From: Nevskia sp.
GTDB lineage: Bacteria > Pseudomonadota > Gammaproteobacteria > Nevskiales > Nevskiaceae
Reading direction: 5' to 3'
Assembly (NCBI GenBank): GCA_028291645.1
Contig: JAQGNU010000025.1
Coordinates: 1 to 38,723 of the forward strand
Length of the DNA: 38,723 nt
Within the stretch, counting starts at the first letter, position 1, and every line of letters starts with the position of its first letter. Below are positions 24,394 to 31,755 of the stretch, in pieces. The notes under the pieces were generated by a model. The model was given only the letters and a program-made list of their open reading frames with translations, made no database searches and had not been told where the DNA came from. The position numbers and the translations under genes are program-made.

Positions 24394-25989
24394 CTACAGA
24401 CGGCTGTCGCTGCGCGGTCGCGTATCCAGTTCGGCCTGACGTCGGTTGGTGTATTGGCGGAACAGTGGGGCGGGCAGCGCTTTCGAGAACAGCCAGCCTT
24501 GGACCAGCCGCACATCGAGTTGCCTGATGTAATCCAGCTGCTCGGTGGTTTCGACGCCTTCGGCGATCACCTGTAGTTGCAGACGCTTGGCGATATCGAC
24601 GATCACGTCGACCAATCCGGCGGTGACCTTGTCGATGCCGATCGCCTGAATGAAAACCTTGTCGATCTTCAAATAATCGAAGCGGAATTGGGTGAGGTAC
24701 TTGAGGCTCGAATAGCCGGTGCCGAAATCATCCAGTGCCAGCCGCGCGCCGGTGTCGCGCAGGTGCTGTACCACCGCCAGCAGCGCGTCGTGGTCGCCAC
24801 GCAGCAGCTCCTGTTCGGTGATCTCGAAAATGATGCGCTGTGGCGGGACGCCGTCGCGGAACGTCTTGCGGATCGTTTCCAGCAGGCTCGGATCGAGGAT
24901 GTGGCGCGCACTCAGGTTGAGCGAGATGTGGAAGCCCGGATTGGCCGCCAGCAGCGAGCCCATTTCGTCGGCGACGCGCTCCATCACCCAGGCGGTCAGC
25001 GGCACCGCGAAGCCGGTTTTCTCGGCGATCGCGAAGAACACGTCGGGCATCACCAGTCCGCGCTGCGGATGTTGCCAGCGCAACAGCGCCTCGGCGCCGA
25101 CACAGGCGCCGCTGTGAATGTCGATCACCGGCTGGTAGTAGACCTGGAATTCGTCGTTGGTCAAGGCGTCGCGCAGCTCGGCATCCATCGAGAACTGCCG
25201 CAGCACCAGCTTGTTGCCGAGAAAGAACAGCAGCCCGGAGATCGCCAGGCCGACGCTGGCATAGAGCGGCGCGCTGTGTTTCCAGGCCTGCAGCATCCAG
25301 CTACGCGCGGTCGTCGCGACGACCTGGATCGGGAAGCGCCGCGACACCAGCGACGTCGACTGCACGCCGCGCGGCGTGCCGGGCTGCATATCGAAACGCC
25401 AGCCGAATTGCGTCAGGCGGACGTTATCCGCGCCGAGGATCAGCACCGCGACCTGTTGCGTGTCGATCAGCGGCTGCAAGGCCTCGCTGAACTGCGCCGG
25501 GTTGATCAGTAAGGCCAGCGCCAGATCCTTCTGCACCGAGTACAGCGCGACGATCGACGGATCGCCCGGCAGCAGGGCGCCGGGTGCGGCGATAACAATC
25601 GGCGCGCTGGGTGCCGGCAATTGGTCTGGTCGGCGCAGCGCCACCGGCGGATCGAGGACGCTCTCGTCGGTGCATTGCAGCACGCCGTTGCGAATCACGC
25701 CGGCGCCGCGGAAATACAGACCGTCGTAAGCCGCTTTGCTCAATGCCGCCTGCGTTTTCGCATCGCACTGCGGATCGATCTGCGTGGCCAGGCTGCGCAG
25801 GAGCGCGTCGGCGCTGCTGAAAATCCGCTCAGCGCGATCGAGCGCAAGGCCGGCGTAGGCGTGCCGGCGATTGTCGGCATCATGTACCGCCTGCCAATAG
25901 GAGATGCCGGTCAGCAGCAGCAAGGGCAGCAGACCCATAACGATGGTTGCCATTGTTACCAACAGGCGTCTGCGCTCTCGATTGGTCAT
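24394..25989 (-). CDS. Membrane-bound CSS-motif EAL-domain c-di-GMP phosphodiesterase
   Basis: This protein of about 531 residues should hydrolyse cyclic di-GMP, the second messenger for biofilm and motility. An N-terminal membrane segment (about residues 11-30) is followed by a periplasmic domain with two cysteines (QCDAKTQ and VLQCTDE), as in CSS-motif sensors whose redox state controls the enzyme. A second membrane segment follows near residue 240. The C-terminal EAL domain is complete: EALLRW, NLSARHI, EITEQEL, LDDFGTGYSSLKYL, LKIDKVFI and EGVET, so it looks active. No GGDEF domain is present. The ATG at 25989 is the best start by position, but lacks a clear ribosome site, and the frame is open upstream. 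It is divergent from the persulfide dioxygenase gene. Confidence 0.92.
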   Translation of the reverse strand: MTNRERRRLLVTMATIVMGLLPLLLLTGISYWQAVHDADNRRHAYAGLALDRAERIFSSADALLRSLATQIDPQCDAKTQAALSKAAYDGLYFRGAGVIRNGVLQCTDESVLDPPVALRRPDQLPAPSAPIVIAAPGALLPGDPSIVALYSVQKDLALALLINPAQFSEALQPLIDTQQVAVLILGADNVRLTQFGWRFDMQPGTPRGVQSTSLVSRRFPIQVVATTARSWMLQAWKHSAPLYASVGLAISGLLFFLGNKLVLRQFSMDAELRDALTNDEFQVYYQPVIDIHSGACVGAEALLRWQHPQRGLVMPDVFFAIAEKTGFAVPLTAWVMERVADEMGSLLAANPGFHISLNLSARHILDPSLLETIRKTFRDGVPPQRIIFEITEQELLRGDHDALLAVVQHLRDTGARLALDDFGTGYSSLKYLTQFRFDYLKIDKVFIQAIGIDKVTAGLVDVIVDIAKRLQLQVIAEGVETTEQLDYIRQLDVRLVQGWLFSKALPAPLFRQYTNRRQAELDTRPRSDSRL

Positions 25990-26338
25990 CAGGTCAAGAT
26001 CGGTGGTAGAGCGACAGCCGGGTCGGGCGCATTGTGCTTTCTGGTGATGCCGCCTGCGATCGATCAAGCCGAATGGGATCAAGCCCTTGATCGCCCCCGG
26101 CGAGTGGGCACCAATCTACTCTTTGAGCGACCGCGCTGCAGGCAAAGTGACGGTCGGTTGCAAAGCTCATGCAAACGGCGCAGACCACGCGGCCCGACTT
26201 TATCTATGATTCGCATGCAGTGGATAATCGCAGCGAGGGGCGTTGCGATGCTGCTGGCAGTCGGCGCGCCGCGGGCCGCTAGCCGGCGAGCGTTTTGCAT
26301 CAGATTGCGGCAACCGGTCCAGTTCATCGAGGGAAAAC
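25990..26338. other. Divergent intergenic spacer between EAL and persulfide dioxygenase genes
   Basis: In these 349 bp I see no convincing gene. They hold a 16-bp near-palindrome GATCAAG-CC-CTTGATC at 26077-26092, a possible regulator site. A TATGAT hexamer at 26205-26210 could be a -10 box for the + strand, but no -35 fits at 17 bp. Otherwise nothing recognisable. Confidence 0.5.
26077..26092. promoter_or_regulatory. Candidate operator palindrome
   Basis: GATCAAG and CTTGATC form perfect 7-bp arms around a two-base centre, about 90 bp upstream of the EAL start and 250 bp upstream of the persulfide dioxygenase start. The symmetry and position suit a dimeric regulator; no known operator was recognised. 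Confidence 0.35.
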
Positions 26339-27049
26339 GTGCTCTTCCATCAACTGTTCGATCCCGAATCCTCCACCTACACCTACCTGCTGGCGTCCCG
26401 CAGGGATGGCGAGGCGCTGCTGCTCGACCCGGTGCAGAGCCAGACCCCGGCGTATCTGCGGCTAGTCGAGCAGCTTGGGCTGCGGCTGGTGATCGCCATC
26501 GACACTCATACGCATGCCGACCACATCACCGCGCTCGGCGATCTGCGCAGCACCACCGGCTGCGTGACGATGATGGGCGAGTACAGCCGCGCCGAGTGCG
26601 TGTCTACACGTTGCCGCGAGGGCGAAGCGGTGCGCATCGACGGGCTCGAACTGATGCCGCTGTTCACGCCAGGGCATACCGATGAATCGTTCAGTTTCCT
26701 GCTCGCCGATCAGGCCGTGCAAAGCGTCTTCACCGGCGACGTGCTGCTGATCCACGGCACCGGCCGCACCGATTTCCAGAACGGCGATCCGTACGCGTCT
26801 TACGATTCGATCTTCAACAAGCTGCTGAAGCTGCCGGACGAGACGCGCGTCTATCCCGCGCATGATTACCAGGGCCGCAGCTACAGCAGCATCGGCGCGG
26901 AGCGACAGCTGAATCCACGCCTGCAGGTGCGCGATGCCGGCGAGTACGCAGCGATGATGAATGCGCTGAACCTGCCCAGTCCGAAGCTGATGGATGTGGC
27001 GGTGCCGGCCAATCTTCGCTGCGGACGCCTCGCGTCGGCGCCGCTGTAA
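26339..27049 (+). CDS. ETHE1-type persulfide dioxygenase (metallo-beta-lactamase fold)
   Basis: This 236-residue enzyme matches the ETHE1/Blh group, iron enzymes that oxidise glutathione persulfide to sulfite during sulfide detoxification. The metal site is complete: His57-x-His59-x-Asp61-His62 in THTHADHITALGD, His113 in TPGHTDES, Asp134 in FTGDVLLI and His175 in YPAHDYQGR. The family-specific stretch GTGRTDFQNGDP and NPRL near the end separate it from glyoxalase II. The start is GTG at 26339 with GAGG six bases before it; the upstream frame is not homologous. It lies 114 bp before the cytochrome bd genes on the same strand. No rhodanese or sulfide:quinone oxidoreductase gene is visible in the window. 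Confidence 0.92.
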   Translation: MLFHQLFDPESSTYTYLLASRRDGEALLLDPVQSQTPAYLRLVEQLGLRLVIAIDTHTHADHITALGDLRSTTGCVTMMGEYSRAECVSTRCREGEAVRIDGLELMPLFTPGHTDESFSFLLADQAVQSVFTGDVLLIHGTGRTDFQNGDPYASYDSIFNKLLKLPDETRVYPAHDYQGRSYSSIGAERQLNPRLQVRDAGEYAAMMNALNLPSPKLMDVAVPANLRCGRLASAPL

Positions 27050-27163
27050 GCGTCCCTGCAAGGGATTGCGGCCGCTGCTGTCGGTGCGCGCGGTTGCGGC
27101 ATTCCGATCGTGAGACAATACCGCGCCTAGGAAAGATGTTGGCCACGGATCGCTCGGATCGAA

Positions 27164-28519
27164 ATGGACGCCTTGCTGCTGTCGCGCATTCAGTTTGGTT
27201 TCACGATCGCGTTCCATATCCTGTTCCCGACGCTGACCATCGGCCTCGCCTGGTTCCTGGTTTTCTTCGAGGCCGCCGGTCGCCGCACTGGCAAACCCGA
27301 GTGGTTCAATCTGTATCGCTTCTGGGTGAAGATCTTTGCGCTGACCTTCGGTATGGGTGTCGTCAGCGGACTGGTGCTGTCGTATGAGATCGGCACCAAC
27401 TTCAGCCGCTTCTCGCAAATCGCCGGACCGGTAATCGGTCCTCTGCTGTCGGCCGAAGTGCTGACCGCGTTCTTCGTCGAAGCCGGCTTCCTCGGCATCA
27501 TGCTGTTCGGCTGGGACAAGGTCGGGCCGCGCTTCCATTTCATGGCGACGCTACTGGTCGCGGTCGGCACCACCAACTCGGCATTCTGGATTCTGTCCGC
27601 CAACAGCTGGATGCAGACACCGGCGGGTGCGGTCTGGCAGAACGGTCAGCTGGTGCCGCAGGATTGGTTCGCGGTGATTTTCAATCCGAGCTTTCCGTAC
27701 CGTCTCGCACACATGCTGCTGGCCGCCTTGCTGACCAGTTCGCTGATTGTCGCCGGCATCAGCGCCTGGTTCCTGGCACGGCAGCGACATCTCGATTTCG
27801 CTGCGCGCGGGCTCAAGGTCGCGGTGCTCGCGCTCGCCGTGCTGGCACCGCTGCAGATCTTCGCCGGCGATCTGCACGGGCTCGAAGTGCGGCGCAACCA
27901 GCCGGCCAAGCTGGCCGCGATCGAAAGCCTATGGCAGACGCGCAGCGATGTGCCGCTGGTGGTGTTCGCCTGGCCCGATCAGGCGCAGCAGCGCAATCGT
28001 TTTGCGATCGAGATTCCGCAACTCGGCAGCCTCATCCTGACGCACACGCTGCATGGCGAAGTCAAAGGCCTCAACGAATTCCTGCCCGATCGCCAGCCGC
28101 CGGTGCCGGGCGTGTTCTATTGCTTCCGCCTGATGGTCGGCCTCGGCCTCTGGTTCTTGTTGCTCGGTTGGAGCAGCGCCTGGCTGTTGCGTGGCGAGCG
28201 GCTTTACCGCCATCCGCTGGCGTTAAAGCTGTTGACCTGGTCGGGCCCGCTCGGCTGGGTTGCGACGATCAGCGGCTGGATCGTGGTCGAGAGCGGACGC
28301 CAGCCCTGGGTGGTCTATGGCCTACTGCGCACCGCCGACGCCGCGTCGCCGCTGCCGGTAGCTTCGGTGGCGGTATCGCTGGCGATCTTCATCAGCGTCT
28401 ACGGCATTTTGTTCGGCAGCTATCTGTGGTTCCTGTCGCGCCTGGTGCGCAGCGGCCCGAGCCTGCCGAAGCGCCATCCGGAAGCAATCCGCGGCGCGCG
28501 GCCGGGAGCAGTGTTGTGA
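27164..28519 (+). CDS. cydA: Cytochrome bd-type quinol oxidase subunit I, short Q-loop (CioA-like)
   Basis: Subunit I carries the hemes and oxidises quinol, reducing oxygen to water. Heme and proton residues are present: His18 (FHILFPT), Glu98 and Glu106 (SAEVLTAFFVEAGF), His183 (YRLAHM) and Met324 (FRLMVGLG). The quinol loop begins LHGLEVRRNQPAKLAAIE with Lys249 and Glu254, which match E. coli Lys252 and Glu257. At 451 residues against 522 in E. coli CydA, the Q-loop is about 70 residues shorter, the mark of the cyanide-insensitive CIO type. About nine membrane segments are seen, and GWIVVESGRQPWVVYG is typical. The stop overlaps the cydB start by four bases (GTGA). The symbol cioA would fit equally well. 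Confidence 0.95.
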   Translation: MDALLLSRIQFGFTIAFHILFPTLTIGLAWFLVFFEAAGRRTGKPEWFNLYRFWVKIFALTFGMGVVSGLVLSYEIGTNFSRFSQIAGPVIGPLLSAEVLTAFFVEAGFLGIMLFGWDKVGPRFHFMATLLVAVGTTNSAFWILSANSWMQTPAGAVWQNGQLVPQDWFAVIFNPSFPYRLAHMLLAALLTSSLIVAGISAWFLARQRHLDFAARGLKVAVLALAVLAPLQIFAGDLHGLEVRRNQPAKLAAIESLWQTRSDVPLVVFAWPDQAQQRNRFAIEIPQLGSLILTHTLHGEVKGLNEFLPDRQPPVPGVFYCFRLMVGLGLWFLLLGWSSAWLLRGERLYRHPLALKLLTWSGPLGWVATISGWIVVESGRQPWVVYGLLRTADAASPLPVASVAVSLAIFISVYGILFGSYLWFLSRLVRSGPSLPKRHPEAIRGARPGAVL

Positions 28520-29526
28520 CGCTCGACCTGCCGCTGATCTGCGCCGGCGTGATCGCCTTCGGTGTGTTGATGTATGTCGTGCTCGACGGTTTCGATCTCG
28601 GCCTCGGCGTGCTGTTTCCGTGGATGCCGGACGAGACCGCGCGCGATCTCGCCATCGCCAGCATCGCACCGGTGTGGGATGGCAACGAAACCTGGCTGAT
28701 CCTCGGCGGCGTCACGCTGTTCGCCGCGTTTCCCGTCGCCTACGCGGTGGCGCTGCCGGCGTTCTACATCCCGGTGATGCTGCTGTTGTTCTCGCTGATC
28801 TTCCGCGGCGTCGCGTTCGAATTCCGCGCCAAGGCGCAGGCCTCGAAACGCTGGTGGGATGCGGCCTTCTCGATCGGCTCGACGCTCGCCGCGTTTGCGC
28901 AGGGCGTGCTGCTCGGCGGCCTGATCGAAGGCGTCACCGTCGTCAACGGCGCCTTCGCCGGCGGCCCCTGGGATTTCCTCTCGATATTTTCCGTGGTGTC
29001 CGGTTTCGGCGTGGTCGGCGGCTACGCCTTGCTCGGCAGCACCTGGCTGGTACGCAAGACCGAAGGGCCCACGCACGACTGGGCCAAGCGCACCGCCAGC
29101 CTGGCCTTGCTGGTGTCGCTCGGCTTCATCGCGATCGTCAGCATCTACACGCCACTGCGCTTTCCGCAGATCGCCGAACGCTGGTTCGGCGAGCATCACT
29201 GGCTGACGTTGGCGCCGGTGCCGCTGGCCACCGCGGTGGTGGCGTTCTCGTTATGGCGCGAACTGCGCCACGGCGCCGATCTCGCACCGTTCCTCTATTC
29301 GATCGCACTGTTCATGCTCGGCTTCCTCGGCATCGCCATCAGCCTATGGCCGAACCTGGTGCCGCCGTCGATCAGCATCTTCAACGCCGCCGCACCCGCC
29401 ACCAGCCAGAAATTCCTGCTGCTGCAACTGGCGATCACGTTGCCGATGGTGCTGATCTACACCGGTTACGCCTACTCGGTGTTCTGGGGCAAGGTCAGCG
29501 TTAACGACGGGTACTCGTCGCACTGA
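28516..29526 (+). CDS. cydB: Cytochrome bd-type quinol oxidase subunit II (CioB-like)
   Basis: Subunit II is the structural partner of CydA in the inner membrane. The product has 336 residues from the GTG at 28516, which overlaps the cydA stop as GTGA and has GGGAG 7 bases before it. The family start MTLDLPLICAGVIAFGVLMYVVLDGFDLGLG is seen in two parts around FGVLMYVVLDGFDLG. WDGNETWLILGGVTLFAAFP and FRGVAFEFR are also diagnostic, and about eight membrane segments follow. The length agrees with CioB rather than the longer E. coli CydB. No CydX-like small subunit gene is seen after it. The next gene starts 115 bp downstream and is of different composition. Confidence 0.96.
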   Translation: MTLDLPLICAGVIAFGVLMYVVLDGFDLGLGVLFPWMPDETARDLAIASIAPVWDGNETWLILGGVTLFAAFPVAYAVALPAFYIPVMLLLFSLIFRGVAFEFRAKAQASKRWWDAAFSIGSTLAAFAQGVLLGGLIEGVTVVNGAFAGGPWDFLSIFSVVSGFGVVGGYALLGSTWLVRKTEGPTHDWAKRTASLALLVSLGFIAIVSIYTPLRFPQIAERWFGEHHWLTLAPVPLATAVVAFSLWRELRHGADLAPFLYSIALFMLGFLGIAISLWPNLVPPSISIFNAAAPATSQKFLLLQLAITLPMVLIYTGYAYSVFWGKVSVNDGYSSH

Positions 29527-29641
29527 CGGAGGATGTTCTCGCCCTTGTAGGCGAACTTGCGCGGTGCGTGCCCGGATTATCGGACATGATGCTGTCCACT
29601 ATTTAACGTTAGGTCTTACAAACACCCCACAGCTAGTCCAA

Positions 29642-30349
29642 ATGACATTTGAAGACCCACTAGATGCCCTCGATCTGATGACGGAGTTTCCGCATTCCGC
29701 TGGAGCCTTCGCGGAGGTTCGTCGGTACATCGGAGCGGTCGCCCAGTTCGCTGACTTCCCGAGCGCTCAGACTGTCATCCGATTAAAGGCTGAGCTTCGA
29801 AAAACAACCGACCCTGTCCGCGAGGGCGAACTCCTGTACGAGATCGAAGTCGCAGAACAAGACGCAAGATCCACCGTCCCTCGCATCATTTGGGGAAGCA
29901 TTCTTGTTGCCATCTACGCCACCTTCGAGACTGGCGTAAGAAATGCCCTTTCGCACTGGGCAAGCAATGTTCCAGGAGCAGCAGAGTTTCAAGTCGGTGG
30001 CAAGGGTCACTTTCTAAAGATCGCATCTGCGTACTCAGAGTCGGAGGTGGGAACAGAACTGTTCCCAGACAAAGGCCTGAAGGAAGCCGTGCTCGAACTC
30101 AAGGCCTTCAGAGATTCGTTCGCCCACAGTGCGGGTCAACTGCCTTCTCGGAGAACGCAACTACATTCGTCCATCGACAAGGCCACAAAGAGAGGCCTTG
30201 CAGTAACTGTCGAAGATGGAAACTGGGGAGCAACTCCTCGCCTTGTGGCCTACTACTTTCTGCGTGTCGAGCGATCGTATGAGTTGTTCTCTAACGCCGT
30301 TATGAGCATATATGTCTCACGCATGTCACTCCACGCTGAGCACGCGTAG
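29642..30349 (+). CDS. Hypothetical protein with HEPN-like R-x4-H motif, foreign codon use
   Basis: No named family is certain for this 235-residue product. It appears all-helical, with a segment ILVAIYATFETGVRNALSHW followed by LKEAVLELKAFRDSFAHSAG. The latter holds Arg157-Asp-x-x-x-His162, which fits the R-[N/D]-x-x-x-H pattern of HEPN ribonucleases and toxins. Codon choice differs from the neighbours: AGA is used at least five times, with TTA, ACA and AAA also frequent, and the region is clearly less GC-rich. The ATG at 29642 is preferred; the open frame also allows a GTG at 29564, in GC-rich flank DNA. A hairpin begins right after the stop. It lies between cydB and a toxin-antitoxin pair. 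No partner nucleotidyltransferase or antitoxin gene adjoins it, so it may be an orphan. Confidence 0.75.
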   Translation: MTFEDPLDALDLMTEFPHSAGAFAEVRRYIGAVAQFADFPSAQTVIRLKAELRKTTDPVREGELLYEIEVAEQDARSTVPRIIWGSILVAIYATFETGVRNALSHWASNVPGAAEFQVGGKGHFLKIASAYSESEVGTELFPDKGLKEAVLELKAFRDSFAHSAGQLPSRRTQLHSSIDKATKRGLAVTVEDGNWGATPRLVAYYFLRVERSYELFSNAVMSIYVSRMSLHAEHA

Positions 30350-30366
30350 GGCGGGAGCATCCCGCC
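30350..30366 (+). terminator. Hairpin directly after the HEPN-like gene
   Basis: GGCGGGA and TCCCGCC form a perfect 7-bp stem around the loop GCA, starting at the base after the stop codon. It is a likely terminator, although no T run follows. Confidence 0.6.
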
Positions 30367-30455
30367 TGTCGAGTTACTCTAACTCCAACATACGAACGTC
30401 ATCAGGCGCAGCCCAATCTGCGGAGTAGATGCAAACGCGCTCGGGTGTTGGCGCA

Positions 30456-30505
30456 CATACGCATGCGCTGTCAAGCATGGCACGCGCGTAAGCGCAGTGC
30501 GTATG
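30456..30505. repeat. Imperfect inverted repeat after the ParE-like toxin gene
   Basis: CATACGCATGCGCT (30456-30469) pairs with AGCGCAGTGCGTATG (30491-30505), with one bulged base and a 21-base loop. It ends three bases from the toxin stop codon and may terminate that transcript. The single extrahelical base recalls recombination hairpins, but no core sites were found. Confidence 0.6.
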
Positions 30506-30508
30506 CCG

Positions 30509-30814
30509 TCAATGGCTGCTGAGTTGCTGCGAATCAGCCGGCAGTTTTTGCCGGTAGTGCTTCAGGGTCACGATCTCGATGCGCTCAGGCGTGACGAGGT
30601 AGATCAGCCGAAACGGCTGTTCAAGTACTTCGCGCAAATCCTCGTCGGAATATTCCGGCAGGCGCCGGCCGGTCAGCGGTGGCGTGGCGAGCTTGCGCGA
30701 GCGGCGCAGCAGGCGCGCCGTGACTTGGCGCGCGGCCTGGGGAGAGTCTTTTGCGATGTAGGTCTGGATCTCGAGAAGTCGGGCGCGCGCTTCGGCGGTC
30801 CAGTAGACCTTCAC
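30509..30814 (-). CDS. ParE/RelE-superfamily toxin
   Basis: This 101-residue protein matches the ParE/RelE toxin fold of type II toxin-antitoxin systems, which either poison gyrase (ParE) or cut mRNA on the ribosome (RelE). It starts MKVYWTAEARARLLEIQTYI, continues with a helix APQAARQVTARLL-like region (SPQAARQVTARLLRR) and GRRLPEYSDEDLREV, and ends FRLIYLV and IEIVTLKHYRQ. This arrangement is closer to ParE than to RelE. The start is GTG at 30814 inside the antitoxin's end, sharing four bases (GTGA). Its transcript would run towards the inverted repeat. The target is not proven by sequence. Confidence 0.9.
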   Translation of the reverse strand: MKVYWTAEARARLLEIQTYIAKDSPQAARQVTARLLRRSRKLATPPLTGRRLPEYSDEDLREVLEQPFRLIYLVTPERIEIVTLKHYRQKLPADSQQLSSH

Positions 30815-31008
30815 TCTTCGATGCCGAGCTCTTTCATCAAGTCCTCGACCGGAATTACGCGCCCAGCCTTGGCATCGGTCAGGCCACGCTCGATCGAAGC
30901 ACGCAAGTCCATTTCGTAGGCTAGGTCTTCCCAGCCCGCCGTGTCGGGCAGTTGGTCGATCAACTGATGTGCTTTCTGCTTGAAGCTGGATGCAGTAGTC
31001 GTGGTCAT
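30811..31008 (-). CDS. Antitoxin of the ParE/RelE-type pair
   Basis: This 65-residue protein lies immediately before the toxin gene and overlaps it by four bases, the usual order in type II modules. The middle holds RASIERGLTDAKAGRVIPVEDLMKEL, seen in parts as SIERGLTDAKAGRVIP, typical of addiction-module antitoxins of the RelB/unstable-antitoxin type. The N-terminal half is less conserved and has TTTTASSFKQKAHQLIDQLP. The ATG at 31008 is preceded by GAGAG. The pair is probably autoregulated by the antitoxin or the complex, but no operator was identified in the short upstream spacer. It borders the MITE-like element. Confidence 0.85.
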   Translation of the reverse strand: MTTTTASSFKQKAHQLIDQLPDTAGWEDLAYEMDLRASIERGLTDAKAGRVIPVEDLMKELGIEE

Positions 31009-31081
31009 GGCGATGCTCTCGGGTGCGCGTCTCAGTTTAACCGCTGGCGACTGAAAGCGGGGCCGGCAGCATCCGCCCCGT

Positions 31082-31242
31082 TAGGGAATCTCTGAAGAAG
31101 CGTTGCGAGCGAAGGCAGGTCGCGCGAACACGGAGCGCAGGAACCGCAGCATACATAGACGTATGTGAGGATTCCCCCATCCATTGAATGGGCCGGATTC
31201 GCGCGAGATGCCGAGCGCAGCAGCTTATTCAGAGGTTCCTTA
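31082..31242. mobile_element. MITE-like element with TA-flanked terminal inverted repeats
   Basis: The left end TAGGGAATCTCTGAA (31082-31096) and the reverse complement of the right end TAAGGAACCTCTGAA (31228-31242) agree at 13 of 15 bases. A TTA precedes the left end and another lies at the right end, consistent with TA or TTA target duplication. The interior has no open gene but contains a small hairpin CATAC-ATAGAC-GTATG. This is the form of a non-autonomous miniature transposon of an IS5- or IS630-like family; the family is inference. Its right edge is three bases from the stop codon of the DUF3617 gene. Confidence 0.7.
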
Positions 31243-31244
31243 GA

Positions 31245-31691
31245 TCAGGATGCTTTGCATTCGCCGATGCGCTTGGCGCTGATCTTTAGTTTCTTCGTGA
31301 ACGGCTTGCTGTCGGTGCCGGTGCCGTTTTCCAGCAGCGTGCCGCTGTAGCCGATGTCGGTGAACTTGAGATCCGATTTCACGTCGAGTGTTGCGAACGG
31401 CTTGTCGCCGCCGCCCTTGCAGCTGGATACGCCGGTGAAATGCTTGCCTTCGAGTTTCGAGTCGGTCAATTTGCAGGACTCCTCGGAGCCTTGCTGTTTG
31501 AAGTAGGCGACGATGTCCTTGGCGTCTTCCGGCGTGATGCAGTCGGTATCGACGACCGGCTTGTGGCTGCCGTCGGTAGCTTCGACCCGGGTCTCGTACT
31601 GGCCTGGCTTCAGTGCGAAAGGATCCGCGCTGGCGCTACCGATGAATGCGCCGGCCGCGAGGACCAGGCCAATCAGTTTTGCTTGTTTCAT
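31245..31691 (-). CDS. DUF3617 exported protein
   Basis: This 148-residue protein looks like DUF3617 (PF12276), exported proteins of unknown function that are frequent in environmental proteobacteria. A signal peptide is clear (MKQAKLIGLVLAAGAFIGSASA, cleavage near residue 22). The mature part starts DPFALKPGQYETRVE, with four or five cysteines (TDCITPEDAK, EESCKL, SSCKGG, GECKAS), as expected for disulfides, and the pattern C-x-TPEDA is typical. GGAG lies 9 bases ahead of the ATG. It lies 64 bp after the selO stop on the same strand and may be read through from it. Its last codon is beside the MITE edge, but the reading frame seems complete. Confidence 0.85.
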   Translation of the reverse strand: MKQAKLIGLVLAAGAFIGSASADPFALKPGQYETRVEATDGSHKPVVDTDCITPEDAKDIVAYFKQQGSEESCKLTDSKLEGKHFTGVSSCKGGGDKPFATLDVKSDLKFTDIGYSGTLLENGTGTDSKPFTKKLKISAKRIGECKAS

Positions 31692-31755
31692 CTGCGAGTT
31701 CTCCGATGGTGACTTCTAGTGGACACTGCAAATCTGCCGGCGTTCGCTGTCCGCA

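Noticed and set aside
27664-28515. Extension of the cydB frame upstream into cydA
   Set aside because: The extension is arginine-rich with no homology, while the GTG at 28516 has a good ribosome site and begins the exact CydB N-terminus.
29601-29614. ATTTAAC and GTTAGGT next to each other, matching integron attC core consensus sequences, just before the HEPN-like gene
   Set aside because: A cassette needs an attC after the gene as well. Near 30350-30460 only a near-match (CTCTAAC) and no fitting GTTRRRY with paired arms were found.
29527-29641. Possible CydX-like small subunit after cydB
   Set aside because: The only short frame here (ATG after GGAGG at about 29532) stops after five codons and has no membrane segment.
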